A stretch of DNA of 64,000 nucleotides from Bacilli bacterium (GTDB taxonomy: Bacteria > Bacillota_I > Bacilli_A > RFN20 > CAG-826): positions 31,201 to 95,200 of the forward strand of contig JAFSUM010000016.1 in assembly GCA_017445245.1 (NCBI GenBank), written 5' to 3'. Position 1 is the first letter of the stretch; every line of letters starts with the position of its first letter. Shown piece after piece: positions 33,817-43,685 of this stretch. The translations under genes were made by a program, and so were the position numbers. The notes beneath the pieces are model-generated. The model had not been told where the DNA came from, ran no database searches, and saw only the letters and a list, made by a program, of their open reading frames with translations.

Positions 33817-34850
33817 CGGACTTTAGCCAATAACGCATTACGTTTCTTTTCAGATTCTTTGAGTTCGCTTTCCTCAGTCAAACCCCATTCTTCTTTCTGG
33901 CATTTGATGATCCGGTCATAGGTTTCTGCGGCCTTTTTGTAATCGCCTCTAATTTCATAAATATCAGAAATAGCTTGCAATTCGTCGATATATCGAGGCC
34001 GACGCGTCCCTCTTGCAAAGGATTTTTCATAATAGGCGATCGCCTTATCGTAATCGCATTTCGCCGCATGATATTGGGCCGCTTCAAATAAGGCAATGGA
34101 ATCGTCTGGGTTGGCTGCGACGAGCTCTTCGATGATGCGGTCCGCCTTTGCTTCGTCAAAGCGGGCGAGGGCGATGTTCGCACGGTAGACCTCTACGGTT
34201 ATAGGGCTAACGCCTTCAAGCGTCTTGAACTTCTCTAGATAACGCTCTGCCTCCTCGGTTCGATGATCGACGATGAGATTGTCGAGGAGATAGAAATACG
34301 GGAGGCGTTTATTCGGATTCTCGTCCACGAGTTCGCGGAAGAAGGCGATGGCGTGCGTATGGTTATGGATGTTCCAATCCCATGCGTAGTAGCCACTCGA
34401 CTTGCTAAGTAGCCACTGGCAATCCTTCTTTCCGGGCTCCAAGAGAATGGCTTCTTTAGCATATTTATCCGTCTTCTGGGCATACGCCATCATGCGATAG
34501 CCATAGAGATGGGCTAATAGACTCGTCGCCCGCTTTTTGTTTTCTGGCTTGCCGATTTGTTCTTTGAGGAACTGCTCATATTCCTTGAACGTACCTTCCT
34601 CAAGTTCCATCTCGATCTCCATCCGGTTTTCGATGCGGTTCAGCTTTTCTTCAACCGAAAGGTCAAATAGTTCGTCGATGGTTACGCCGAATACCTCGGC
34701 AATCCGAGGGAGCGACGAAACGTCAGGCATCGAGGTAAGGTTTTCCCACTTCGACACCGACTGCGGCGTGACTTCAAGGTGGTCCGCGAGCTGCTTCTGG
34801 GTCAGTTTTGCTTTTTCCCTAAACTGCTTGATTTTGGTTCCTAATTCCAT
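33813..34850 (-). CDS. XRE-family regulator with TPR-like C-terminal repeats
   Basis: The 345-residue protein has an N-terminal Cro/CI helix-turn-helix (IKQFREKAKLTQKQLADHLE, VTPQSVSKWEN, residues ~5-60). The rest consists of helical repeats of TPR type (for example DYDKAIAYYEKSFARGT, GDYKKAAETYDRI). This layout resembles RRNPP-like and other HTH-TPR regulators, whose repeats bind peptides or proteins. No small peptide gene was identified next to it. CGGAG lies about eight bases before the ATG. Target genes are unknown; it is divergent from the GGDEF gene at 35010 and might act on that promoter. Confidence 0.85.
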   Translation of the reverse strand: MELGTKIKQFREKAKLTQKQLADHLEVTPQSVSKWENLTSMPDVSSLPRIAEVFGVTIDELFDLSVEEKLNRIENRMEIEMELEEGTFKEYEQFLKEQIGKPENKKRATSLLAHLYGYRMMAYAQKTDKYAKEAILLEPGKKDCQWLLSKSSGYYAWDWNIHNHTHAIAFFRELVDENPNKRLPYFYLLDNLIVDHRTEEAERYLEKFKTLEGVSPITVEVYRANIALARFDEAKADRIIEELVAANPDDSIALFEAAQYHAAKCDYDKAIAYYEKSFARGTRRPRYIDELQAISDIYEIRGDYKKAAETYDRIIKCQKEEWGLTEESELKESEKKRNALLAKVR

Positions 34851-35009
34851 CTTTGTTCTCCGTTCCCCTACATCTTATTTGCTTGGCCGCTATCTGCAAT
34901 AACGCGCTTGGCTCCTCCAATCAACGGCTAGTTGAATGGACCGGGTAAGCAGGCCCTACTTGTTGGTGAAAAAATGCCCACTTCTATCGAAGGCTCCTAT
35001 AATGAGTCC

Positions 35010-36221
35010 ATGCCTTATTCGGTATTCGTCGCGGTTGCCCTCGCGATTCACGTCCTTATCAACGTCTTGCTTTTCGTGAAAAACGACAACATGGTGGCCA
35101 TTAAGTACTATCGTTTGTTTTTGATTTCAATCGGCCTTTTCTATGTGGTGGACATCCTTTGGGGCGTTTTCGAGGCGAACAAATGGGCAAACGCCCTTTA
35201 CGTGGATACCTTCATTTATTTCGTCCTAATGGAATCGACGATTCTGTTTTGGACTTCGTTTGTCATTCACTTTTTGGAGGGGAACCGCGTCTTTACCCAA
35301 ATCGTTCGTTGGGTCGGCATCGCCTTCTTCGTCGCCGAAGTCGTCTTGCTGATCGTCAATATCTTCACGCCGATCCTTTTCTCCGTCGACAAGAACGCCG
35401 TTTACACAGGCTACGCCGCCAGAGACATCATGCTTTATGCCCAAATCGGCATGTATTCCCTCGTCGCCTTGTATTCGACGATTTACGCTATCAAAACCAG
35501 AGGCAAAGACTTCCGACGTTATATCGCGATCTGCCTCTTCGGATTGGTCATGATCGTTTGCATCGGCATTCAAATCGGCGACCCCTACATCCCCTTCTAT
35601 TCCATCGGATGTCTCATCGGCGTCTGCATCCTGGACACTTACGCCCTAGAGGATATCAAAGAGGGGCTTAAGGCCGCTTATCAGGAAACCTCTCGCCTCA
35701 AAGAGGAGAAAGAAAAGACCCTCGATAAGGTCATCACCATCGCCTATCACGACGCTCTTACAGGCGTAAAGAGCCGCCACGCCTTCGTCGAGGAGGAAGA
35801 GCGCATCGACAGGATGATCTCCAATCATGAAGTCAACGAATTCGCCGCCGTCGTTTTCGATATCAACGGACTCAAACAGACCAACGACCGTCTAGGCCAC
35901 GAGGCCGGTGACAAGCTCATCGTCGATGCGGCAAAGATCATCTCCTCCCTCTATCCGACGGAATTCATTTTCCGTTTCGGTGGCGACGAATTCATCGTCA
36001 TCCTCGTTGGTGAGGATTACAAAAAGCGCCACACCTACAACAACCGATTCACTCACCTAATGGACAATAACGTGCAAAACGGCGGGCTTGTCATTTCCTC
36101 CGGCATGGCCCAGTTCAAACCTGGAGTCGACAACACGTTCAGCACCGTTTTCTACCGCGCGGACAAGATGATGTATAGCCGCAAAGAGCATCTTAAAGAC
36201 GCGCAAAACGCGGAAGCTTAA
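35010..36221 (+). CDS. Membrane diguanylate cyclase (GGDEF)
   Basis: The ~403-residue protein has seven predicted membrane segments (about 1-225), a short coiled coil (KEEKEKTLDKVI) and a GGDEF domain (about 245-395). The domain has HDALTGVKSRHAF, FDINGLKQTNDRLGHEAGD and the intact RFGGDEFIVIL, so c-di-GMP production is expected. Upstream in-frame starts at 34932 and 34974 are possible, but a perfect TATAAT (34998-35003) ends six bases before the ATG at 35010, which gives a leaderless transcript. A terminator follows at 36249. Confidence 0.86.
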   Translation: MPYSVFVAVALAIHVLINVLLFVKNDNMVAIKYYRLFLISIGLFYVVDILWGVFEANKWANALYVDTFIYFVLMESTILFWTSFVIHFLEGNRVFTQIVRWVGIAFFVAEVVLLIVNIFTPILFSVDKNAVYTGYAARDIMLYAQIGMYSLVALYSTIYAIKTRGKDFRRYIAICLFGLVMIVCIGIQIGDPYIPFYSIGCLIGVCILDTYALEDIKEGLKAAYQETSRLKEEKEKTLDKVITIAYHDALTGVKSRHAFVEEEERIDRMISNHEVNEFAAVVFDINGLKQTNDRLGHEAGDKLIVDAAKIISSLYPTEFIFRFGGDEFIVILVGEDYKKRHTYNNRFTHLMDNNVQNGGLVISSGMAQFKPGVDNTFSTVFYRADKMMYSRKEHLKDAQNAEA

Positions 36222-36246
36222 TCAGGTTTTGCATAGATTCATGAAA

Positions 36247-36275
36247 AAAGAACCGGTTTTGAGGCCGGTTCTCTT
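36247..36275. terminator. Bidirectional terminator between GGDEF and BspA-like genes
   Basis: GAACCGG (36250-36256) pairs with CCGGTTC (36265-36271), preceded by A-tract and followed by TTTT. It serves both convergent genes. Confidence 0.85.
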
Positions 36276-36285
36276 TTGATTTCAA

Positions 36286-38610
36286 TTAGGCGTTAACCTT
36301 TTCGACGATCGTGCCAGAGGCGTCATAGTACCACCACTGACCAGAGGCGGTTTCGCCCTCGCCGTTTTCGGTGAAGTAATACCAGATGCTTTCGTTGCGA
36401 ACGAGGTAGTTGCCGTCCGGGCGAATCGTGAGGGTGGCGCTATAAGGCGCGGTGCCTTTGTAATAAACCTTCTCGATATTCTGGCAGAAATAGAAGCAGT
36501 AGACATCAATTTTGGTGAGAGAGGCCGGGAACACAACGGAGGTAAGGTTCGTGCAATATTCGAAGGCCGAGTTTTCGACTTCGGTAACGCCATCGGGGAT
36601 AATCGCCTGGGTCAAGCCATTGCAGGACGCCAAGGCGGCGACACCAATCGTCTCGAGACCCTCGCCATATTTAATCGAATCATTGGTCAAACCATCACAG
36701 CCTTTGAAGGCATTCGCGCCGATGGCACGGATATTGTCGGTCAAGATGACGCTGGTGAGGTCGGCGCAATAATGGAACGCGTAGTCCGGAACACTGACGT
36801 AATCGATAGGCATGGTAACCTCAGTCAATAATTCGCCGTCAAGATAGAGGTGAACGTTCCTATCGGCAAACCTTTTGCCTTCGATTTGAAGCCACTTGTC
36901 AATCGAGGCGATGTTCCAATGGAAGTCCGCTATAGCGCTTCCGCTGAAGGCATCGCTTCCAATTGTTTTAAGGGTCGTCGGAAGCGTGATGTTAGTCAAA
37001 GCGCTGCAGTTTATAAAGGCATCGTTTTCAATTGTTACGACCCCTTCCGGAACCACAACGTCGTTAAGGGAGTAGCATTTTTCGAACGCGCGATAGCCGA
37101 TCTTGCGGAGACCACCCTCTGGGAGGACAACAGTCGTGAGATTGCCGCACTCTAGGCAAACGTTGTCGGGAATCTCTTCTAGCCCAAGGCCAAAAGTAAC
37201 TCTTTCCAAAGCATAACCGCCCGCGAAGGCCTTGCTTCCAAGATGACGCACGCTGTCAGGAACCGTGATTTGGGTGATGCAATAGGAATCCGCAAGAGCT
37301 TCTCTTCCGATGCTAATGACGCCATCGGGAATCCTGATTTGCGTGGCAGTCGTCAATCTCGTAAGCGCCTTATCCGCGATGAAGCGGGTCATCGGATTGA
37401 TGTTGACGCTTGAGGCTTTCCTGTTGGTTGTTTTAAGGAGGAGGATGTGGGTGCTCGTCGAATTGCCGAGATACACCAAATCATTCTCTTCATAACCCGC
37501 GAGATTGGTCGTGTTGCTGAAGGCTTCGTCACCAACATATTCAAGGTCGCTGGAAAGGGTGACGCTGGTAAGGCCTTCGCACCAAGAGAAAGCCGCTTCT
37601 CCAATGCGGGTGACATGACTCAAATCAATAGAGGTGAGGTAGGTGCAGTTGCTGAAAGAATAGGCTCCGATTTCCCTGACCGAAGCAGGAACAACAATCG
37701 ATTTGATATTAAGGTCGCCTTCTGCAACTCCATCCCCGATGAAACGTGCCCCTTCGCGAATTTCAAACGATTCGGGGGTAACACCATCGAAGCCCATCCA
37801 AACGAGATACGGGTTTTCGGGTCCGCCAAGATATTTGCCGCCGTCTTCGATATTGAACGTGAGCCCTTCGCAATAATAGAAGGCGCCGTAGCCGATGTGT
37901 TCAATCGAATCGGGAAGGCTGATTTCCGCGAGCTGATAGAGATCGCAGAAGGCATAATCGCCGATGGAGGTAATGCCTTCGGCAATCGTAATTTTCGTAA
38001 TCTGGTACCTGGCATCAAAAGCGTTGTTGCCGATCTTGCGAACGGGGAATTCGGTTCCCTCCACTTCGATTGAAGCAGGAACCTCGATGATGGAGGCCTC
38101 CGATTCTTCCGCAAGGCCGAGGATTTCGATAACCGGGTCATCCCCTTCTTTAACGAAACGGAATTTCAAATCGCCGAAAAAGAAGACGGCGTCATAATCG
38201 ATATCCTCTCCTTCCGGACTGGATACGATGCTGGATTCTTCAGAAGGTTCTTCCGAGGACTCTTCGCTGGGTTCTTCATCGCTACTGGTAACGGGCTCTG
38301 CCGAGGATTTTTCTTCGGAAGGCTCAGCGCTGGTCTTGGCTTCGGTAGTCGCTTCGCTAGAAGGTTCTTCAGACGGAATCTCAGAACTCGTTCCTGCCGG
38401 TTCGGAAGAAGGCTCTTCGCTTGTTACCGCAGGTTCAGAAGAAACCTCGCTAGAAGTCGCGCTGGTACCCCTGCTGCTAGAAGAAGCCGAGGACGTGGCA
38501 GCAGAACTAGACGAGGTCGCCGAAGAAGACGCCTCTCCTCCACCGCCGCATGCCGCTAGAGCTAAACCAAAGGTTGCCAAAGCGAGCAATAATGCTTTGT
38601 TTGTTTTCAT
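36286..38610 (-). CDS. BspA-like leucine-rich-repeat lipoprotein
   Basis: The 774-residue protein starts with a lipoprotein signal (LALATFGLALAACGGGGEAS; lipid-modified Cys ~21), followed by a ~120-residue low-complexity Ser/Glu/Thr linker and a block of about twenty LRR_5 (BspA/Treponema) repeats of the form IGDYAFCDLYQLAEISLPDS and IGANAFKGCDGLTN from ~180 to ~730. Such proteins are displayed on the cell surface and bind host matrix or other cells in characterised examples. AGGGGGG lies six bases before the ATG. The Ser/Glu linker resembles that of the S41 lipoprotein at 59701. Confidence 0.88.
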   Translation of the reverse strand: MKTNKALLLALATFGLALAACGGGGEASSSATSSSSAATSSASSSSRGTSATSSEVSSEPAVTSEEPSSEPAGTSSEIPSEEPSSEATTEAKTSAEPSEEKSSAEPVTSSDEEPSEESSEEPSEESSIVSSPEGEDIDYDAVFFFGDLKFRFVKEGDDPVIEILGLAEESEASIIEVPASIEVEGTEFPVRKIGNNAFDARYQITKITIAEGITSIGDYAFCDLYQLAEISLPDSIEHIGYGAFYYCEGLTFNIEDGGKYLGGPENPYLVWMGFDGVTPESFEIREGARFIGDGVAEGDLNIKSIVVPASVREIGAYSFSNCTYLTSIDLSHVTRIGEAAFSWCEGLTSVTLSSDLEYVGDEAFSNTTNLAGYEENDLVYLGNSTSTHILLLKTTNRKASSVNINPMTRFIADKALTRLTTATQIRIPDGVISIGREALADSYCITQITVPDSVRHLGSKAFAGGYALERVTFGLGLEEIPDNVCLECGNLTTVVLPEGGLRKIGYRAFEKCYSLNDVVVPEGVVTIENDAFINCSALTNITLPTTLKTIGSDAFSGSAIADFHWNIASIDKWLQIEGKRFADRNVHLYLDGELLTEVTMPIDYVSVPDYAFHYCADLTSVILTDNIRAIGANAFKGCDGLTNDSIKYGEGLETIGVAALASCNGLTQAIIPDGVTEVENSAFEYCTNLTSVVFPASLTKIDVYCFYFCQNIEKVYYKGTAPYSATLTIRPDGNYLVRNESIWYYFTENGEGETASGQWWYYDASGTIVEKVNA

Positions 38611-38774
38611 ATTTACCCCCCTATTTAGGTAGCTCTATTCTATAAGAAATGCGCGGAAAAGGAATATGCACTCTCCCGCGATCATAGGTGTATACACAAA
38701 CAAATAAAGGCTGCACCCAACTGAAAAACGCGCAATTCCGATCCAAACATCGCAAAATCCGACTAAATGGTTCT

Positions 38775-39668
38775 TTATTTATTCGAAGGAATAGAGAAAG
38801 CGGTGTTTATTATGGCTTGGCCTTGTCGTGAATCTAACGAATAGGGAATGGCTGTTTCTTGGCTTAATCCGTGTCGGTTCCGATAGAAGTAGATTACGTT
38901 GATATGGGCAAGATCCGCGGATAAGTTGAAATACCAATCCCGCACGGTAGGAGAGTTGCCTCCGTTGCCCGTGTTGTAGATCAAAGCCGCGTTAAAAGAA
39001 GTCGCGGAGGAGAGAGGTTCAAACGTCGTATTCTTGAGCACGTTTAGCAGGCGTCCATCGTCATAACACTCATGTAGCACACGATCTTTCCAACACCAGA
39101 CGGGAATGACCGATGCGCCTTCTATTGCGACTAAGAGGTTCCAGATGGACCCGTCTTCTTTCGCTTTTGCCAAATCTGCTTCCTCTTCAGCGATGCTTTG
39201 ACGAATACGGTTCTCGCCAAACGCATTCAGGGCTTTGGCCTTGGCTTCGTCAAACTTGTAATAAAACGAATGGAGGCTACCTAGGCTCGCCTTGAAATCG
39301 ATTTGAAGGAGCCCATTATCGTAGACATACATGTTTGAATAGTTCGGACCTGAAGTCGCGTGTGATCTAAGAATCTCATATGAAAGGAAGCGCGCCGACT
39401 TCTCCCCTGCGGTCGAAATACTTTCGAAGGGGGCCGCATCTAAAATCGCGTTTTTTACCTCGAAGTCGTAGTCTAGAACACCTGGCGCATCGACTTCCGT
39501 GGAATGAACCGTAACGTATTGGTGTACCTTCGCGTGCTCAAGAAATAATTCGGGCGTGTAATACTTTTTCCACCCATCATCCGAGAAGTCGAAAATGCAA
39601 CTAGAAAGAGGAAGCGAAAGCGCAAGCGTAGCGAGCCGTAACGTTTTCGTTATCCTTCCCATGTCCAT
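38775..39668 (-). CDS. Lipoprotein of unknown function
   Basis: The 297-residue protein has a lipoprotein-type signal (RLATLALSLPLSSCIFDF, Cys ~24). The mature part has no domain I recognise; it is mixed alpha/beta in appearance, with Tyr/Phe-rich strands and AEEEADLAKAKEDG in a helix. Starts at 39668 and 39662 (MGRITK) are both possible; TAAGAT lies just upstream and no ribosome binding site is seen, so the transcript may be leaderless. It is followed upstream on the same strand by a GNAT gene that ends eight bases before it, so they could be co-transcribed. Confidence 0.6.
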   Translation of the reverse strand: MDMGRITKTLRLATLALSLPLSSCIFDFSDDGWKKYYTPELFLEHAKVHQYVTVHSTEVDAPGVLDYDFEVKNAILDAAPFESISTAGEKSARFLSYEILRSHATSGPNYSNMYVYDNGLLQIDFKASLGSLHSFYYKFDEAKAKALNAFGENRIRQSIAEEEADLAKAKEDGSIWNLLVAIEGASVIPVWCWKDRVLHECYDDGRLLNVLKNTTFEPLSSATSFNAALIYNTGNGGNSPTVRDWYFNLSADLAHINVIYFYRNRHGLSQETAIPYSLDSRQGQAIINTAFSIPSNK

Positions 39669-39676
39669 ATTTTATC

Positions 39677-40282
39677 TTAGGAAACCAGCAACGTCTCAGG
39701 ATGCGAGAACTCGAAGTGGATATCCTTCTTAGGGTTTACGAGTAGGCGTAGTTCGCCTGGCTCCTTCCATCCTAATGACGTATCGAACACCATCTTCCGA
39801 TAGGGCTGGAAGCCACATTTTTCCTGCACTCGTTTGGATTGCTCGTTACGGTCGAAATGCCCGCAGAGGAGGAAATCGTAATTGAGGATATCAAAAAGAT
39901 AACCGAGAACAGCCTTCACCGCTTCCGGCATCAAGCCTCTCCCCCAATAGTCTTTGGAGAGAACATAGCCAATCGAGCGGCCTCGGTATTGAAAGAATTC
40001 CGATAACGTATCTTCCAAGTCGTATTCCTCTATGCCTAATGAACCGATAACCTTGCCGTTTTCTTTATAGACCAAGGCAAAGGTTTTCTTTCCTTCGATA
40101 AAACGATTTAACCGATAACGGCTTTCTTCTTTATCGGGGTGATGTGGCCATCCTGCCATCTCGCCGACACCCGGCACGGAAGCGTATTCGTAAAGGTCAT
40201 CCAAATCGCTTGGAAGCCATTCGCGCAAAAGAAGGCGATCGGTTTCGATTCGAATACCCGTGATATCGAAAGGAGCGTTCAT
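39677..40282 (-). CDS. RimJ/RimL-type GNAT N-acetyltransferase
   Basis: The 201-residue protein begins MNAPFDITGIRIETDRLLLR, the usual RimJ-like opening (ETERLLLR), and has GRSIGYVLSKDYWGRGLMPE, the acetyl-CoA-binding loop, then NEQSKRVQEKCGF. It transfers acetyl groups to amines in relatives; the substrate is unknown. The ATG at 40282 is used because it overlaps the stop of the large membrane protein (ATGA) and has GAGG upstream; a longer frame from 40333 lies inside the neighbouring gene. Confidence 0.87.
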   Translation of the reverse strand: MNAPFDITGIRIETDRLLLREWLPSDLDDLYEYASVPGVGEMAGWPHHPDKEESRYRLNRFIEGKKTFALVYKENGKVIGSLGIEEYDLEDTLSEFFQYRGRSIGYVLSKDYWGRGLMPEAVKAVLGYLFDILNYDFLLCGHFDRNEQSKRVQEKCGFQPYRKMVFDTSLGWKEPGELRLLVNPKKDIHFEFSHPETLLVS

Positions 40283-42642
40283 ACGTTCCTCGCCGCCAAT
40301 ATGTCGCGAAGTCCGTAATAGAAGATTCCCCAAAGATCTTCGCCGCGCATACCATCAAAAGGTACAGAAACAAGGTTGGCCCCGAAATAGAACCCACCTA
40401 GAACGGCCACCGCGGCCACTCCATAGCCAATCATCTTGGCGTGTGGGTGAACGGGGGCACTGACGAAACGGGCAAAAGCGATGAGTCCGATAATCACCGT
40501 AACGGGGTAAAGGACCAACATATAACGGAAGCACGTCCCGCCCAAACTATAGACATCCCAGCTTAGGAAGAAGACCGTCAAAGGCATCAAGATGAAGCTG
40601 ATACGCCAATGCCACCGCTTCTCCACCACGCAGGCAACGGGCAAGAACATCCATAGCCAAATGATCGGGTTATAAAGCAAACCGATGGTGCTCGATTTAT
40701 AGACATGGTAATCGTGAATCGTCGCGGTGAACTGCGTCGTGATGAAGCCGAAGATCTGACGTTGCTTTGGCGCCTCTAGCCAATAATGGAACCAGGCACC
40801 CGGCAACGCATCGATGGACAACTTCAGCGTGCGCGTGTCATATGAAGTCATCTGATAGGATTGGCCAAATTCAAAGACCTTATGGTAACGGGCGAGGTTA
40901 TACCCCATCAATAAGCCAACCCCGACAAGCAAGACAACCGCCATCGGAAGGAAGTCGAAGATGCGCGCCTTCCAGCTACGTCTCTTATCGAAGAGCATGA
41001 ATAGCAATAGCGGCAAGATGAAGATGAGCCAGAAGCAGAAATCGGGCCGGCTTCCTAGGGCGCTGACGAAAGCAAACGCAGCGCACCCTAGCATCGCCTT
41101 GCGGCAATAACCGCGATACGCCTCTAGCGTAAAGCAAAGGAATAACAGCATGCCAAGCAAAGCGTAATCCACCGCGACGCGGTACATATAATCCGTCTGG
41201 CGGAAGACAACGATGTTGAAGAACAGTCCGCCAAAGCATAGGAGCAGAACAAAAGCCCCATAGGCAAAGGGGTTCGGCGAGAAAGAGAATACCTGGGTCA
41301 ATATAATGGCTAGATACGCCATCGCGGCCAAGATAAGAACGAAGGCGACAAACTGCAGGAACAAACCCGTCGGAGCGGCCCCAGTAACCAAGTGAACCGG
41401 GAAACTTACCAACAGGACAGCCACAGGCCCGAAATAGCAATAATACTTGCCTTCAAAGAAAGCGTGGTCCCATAAGACCTTCGCGCCTGCGCTGCTACGA
41501 GCCGACGGGATATAGGCATTCTCTCCTAATGCAACGAGTTTCGGGTCAGGCGTTATATCTAGGTGCAACTGCCCTTTTCGGAAGGCGTCAAAGAGCTTGA
41601 CGTAGATGTCGTAAGAAGCAAGCTCACTTTCAGCGATCGGATAATCCGCGAGCAGGCGGTCCGGCCCTCGCGGCGAACATAAGGCAACGATAAGAAGAGT
41701 GACTAAAGCAACGCCAGTGACGCTAAGAAGAACCAATTTGGCGTACTTGGCTTTTTCTCTTGGGTCGGTTGGCTGTTTTCGCGCGAGTTTAGGAATCCGC
41801 ACGAGGAGGAAACCTAAGCCTGCAACCGCCCAAAAGCGCAGCCAGCCGAATTCCAAATTCACGGGGGCATTGATCTTTAATCCGCGGAAAACCAGTGCTT
41901 TATTGTTGGTTTTGCGGGTTTTTTCGAAATTGAAGGTAAAGCGATACGTCGAGGATTCTTTTACAAGGTCGACGACGCAATAGGCCTCATAGTTGGCGTT
42001 GACGTCATAGGCCATGGCCCTCGTCCAGCCACTACTTCCGTTAGGCGTTTCGATAACGAGTTCCATCTGCGAGTTGCTTGCGTCGAAGGCAAACGTGGCG
42101 TATCTGGCACCCGCAGGCAAATTCTGCACGATGAAATACGGCGAGTCCGCGGTGGCCTTCCATGCGCCGTCTTCGGTTTCGACAAAGCCATATTTGCTTT
42201 TGATGTAAGGCGAATCCAAACGGATGCTTGTTTCGGGCCCGGTCTTGTTGCTACGGCTACCGGAATTCAATACGAACCCATCGATCGCAAGATAGGCCAA
42301 AAGGGCGGCGATAGCGAAAACGCCGACCTTAACCTGCTTCTTGGGAACCCGCTTTTCCCTCCACCAAGTCAAAATCCAATCACCCATGCGGAAGAGCGAA
42401 AGGAATAAACAAATCGAGAAGGCAAAAGCAACGCTTCCCCAAACGTTTGGTGCATGGAAGCAAGCTAGCATCACAGCCGTGGTCGCTTCGCCGACCATCA
42501 AGTTCACATAAGCGTCGAGGGCAAGACATATCCATTCGCTCTTCCTATCGTGATTTCTACGTCGGAACAAAAACCAAAACGCCCCACGGACGAGAACGGG
42601 GCAGAGAATCGAGGCGATGAATACGAATAGGGCCACCAACAT
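40279..42642 (-). CDS. Large polytopic membrane protein, GT-C glycosyltransferase-like
   Basis: The 787-residue protein has about fifteen membrane segments and a soluble beta-rich insert between segments 4 and 5 (about 130-285). The C-terminal half contains GSRPDFCFWLIFILPLLLF and YNLARYHKVFEFGQSYQMTS, patterns seen in GT-C-type mannosyl/ArnT-like transferases that use lipid-linked sugars. A catalytic acidic pair in the first loop was not identified with confidence, so enzyme activity is inference. TATAAT ends nine bases before the ATG with no Shine-Dalgarno. The gene is coupled to a GNAT acetyltransferase, so both may modify a surface glycan. Confidence 0.62.
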   Translation of the reverse strand: MLVALFVFIASILCPVLVRGAFWFLFRRRNHDRKSEWICLALDAYVNLMVGEATTAVMLACFHAPNVWGSVAFAFSICLFLSLFRMGDWILTWWREKRVPKKQVKVGVFAIAALLAYLAIDGFVLNSGSRSNKTGPETSIRLDSPYIKSKYGFVETEDGAWKATADSPYFIVQNLPAGARYATFAFDASNSQMELVIETPNGSSGWTRAMAYDVNANYEAYCVVDLVKESSTYRFTFNFEKTRKTNNKALVFRGLKINAPVNLEFGWLRFWAVAGLGFLLVRIPKLARKQPTDPREKAKYAKLVLLSVTGVALVTLLIVALCSPRGPDRLLADYPIAESELASYDIYVKLFDAFRKGQLHLDITPDPKLVALGENAYIPSARSSAGAKVLWDHAFFEGKYYCYFGPVAVLLVSFPVHLVTGAAPTGLFLQFVAFVLILAAMAYLAIILTQVFSFSPNPFAYGAFVLLLCFGGLFFNIVVFRQTDYMYRVAVDYALLGMLLFLCFTLEAYRGYCRKAMLGCAAFAFVSALGSRPDFCFWLIFILPLLLFMLFDKRRSWKARIFDFLPMAVVLLVGVGLLMGYNLARYHKVFEFGQSYQMTSYDTRTLKLSIDALPGAWFHYWLEAPKQRQIFGFITTQFTATIHDYHVYKSSTIGLLYNPIIWLWMFLPVACVVEKRWHWRISFILMPLTVFFLSWDVYSLGGTCFRYMLVLYPVTVIIGLIAFARFVSAPVHPHAKMIGYGVAAVAVLGGFYFGANLVSVPFDGMRGEDLWGIFYYGLRDILAARNV

Positions 42643-42743
42643 CTGTGGCTAATTATAGTGACCCTCGAAAGCGTGTCATCATCTCATATCGAATTTTTCG
42701 ATATATTTTCAGGTCGTCGCCGCTTAAAAAGTGCTCCAAATCC

Positions 42744-42771
42744 TTGAAACGGGGTGACAAGAGACTAAAAT
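42744..42771 (+). promoter_or_regulatory. Promoter giving near-leaderless mRNA
   Basis: TTGAAA (42744-42749) and TAAAAT (42766-42771) are 16 bases apart, and the ATG at 42783 follows 11 bases after the -10. This is the clearest case in the window with both boxes and almost no 5' leader. Confidence 0.65.
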
Positions 42772-42782
42772 GGCTTGCCCGC

Positions 42783-43604
42783 ATGAAAAAGATTTCCCTG
42801 ATTTCGAAACTCAATTATGTCCGCCTCTTCTATCGTGGAACGTTGTTTTTGGGAATGCTCGTTTATTACATTTTGACCCGCGTCTATGGAAAACCGTTTT
42901 TCAATTATTCAAGCCCGGTGACCTATATCGTCTTAGGCTTTATCACTCTTTCCTTTGTCGGTGAAATGGTCGAAAGGCTTTTGCCGTCTAGAACATCCTC
43001 GATGGGCAGCCAGAAGCAATTTAAGCGGAACTACTATCCTAGTGGGTCCGACAAACCCGAACTTCAGGCATGGTGGAGGACACTGGTTGTCGTCTTGAGT
43101 TGGGTTCTTTTGAACGGCGTGTTCGGGCTGCTTTATTTCCTAAATGTTTTTGATCAAGGGATTCTCGTCCTCATCTCTCTTGCTTACGCCATCTGCGACA
43201 TGGTCTGCATCCTCTTCTTCTGTCCCTTCCAGACCTGGGTCATGCATAACCGTTGCTGTGGGACCTGCCGCATCTACAACTGGGACTTCGCCATGATATG
43301 CACCCCGTTGGTATTCATCGTCGTCACCAAAACGGATGTGGGCTACCAAGTCAATCCGTTCGCCGCGGCTCTTGTGGCCTCTTCGCTTGTCCTTCTCTTG
43401 CGATGGGAAATCGTTTACCGCACGCACCCCGAGCGCTTCTCGGATACGACGAACATGTCCTTGCGTTGCATCAACTGCAAAGAAAAGCTTTGCGGCCACA
43501 AAAAGCAATTGCAAAAGCTTTTGGCAAAAAGCAGGGAAGAACTTCTCCGCCGCCTAAAGGAAGCAAAAGCGAAAATCCAAAAAGAAGAACCCAAAGACGA
43601 ATAG
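42783..43604 (+). CDS. Conserved Cys-rich polytopic membrane protein
   Basis: The 273-residue protein begins MKKISLISKLNYVRLFYRGT and has six to seven membrane segments. It carries conserved-looking cysteines (HNRCCGTCRIYNWDF; SLRCINCKEKLCGHKKQL) and a lysine-rich coiled-coil tail. I have seen similar proteins in Bacillota genomes without an assigned role. An in-frame GTG at 42645 adds 46 residues, but the promoter at 42744 lies inside that stretch, so the later ATG is preferred. It converges with the REC-EAL gene. Confidence 0.7.
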   Translation: MKKISLISKLNYVRLFYRGTLFLGMLVYYILTRVYGKPFFNYSSPVTYIVLGFITLSFVGEMVERLLPSRTSSMGSQKQFKRNYYPSGSDKPELQAWWRTLVVVLSWVLLNGVFGLLYFLNVFDQGILVLISLAYAICDMVCILFFCPFQTWVMHNRCCGTCRIYNWDFAMICTPLVFIVVTKTDVGYQVNPFAAALVASSLVLLLRWEIVYRTHPERFSDTTNMSLRCINCKEKLCGHKKQLQKLLAKSREELLRRLKEAKAKIQKEEPKDE

Positions 43605-43685
43605 TTTTTGTGGGAAAAACAACGCTAAATAAAAGTCTTTCGCGCAAAAAAGGGATAACTTTTCTTTATTTAAAGTAGAAAGCCG

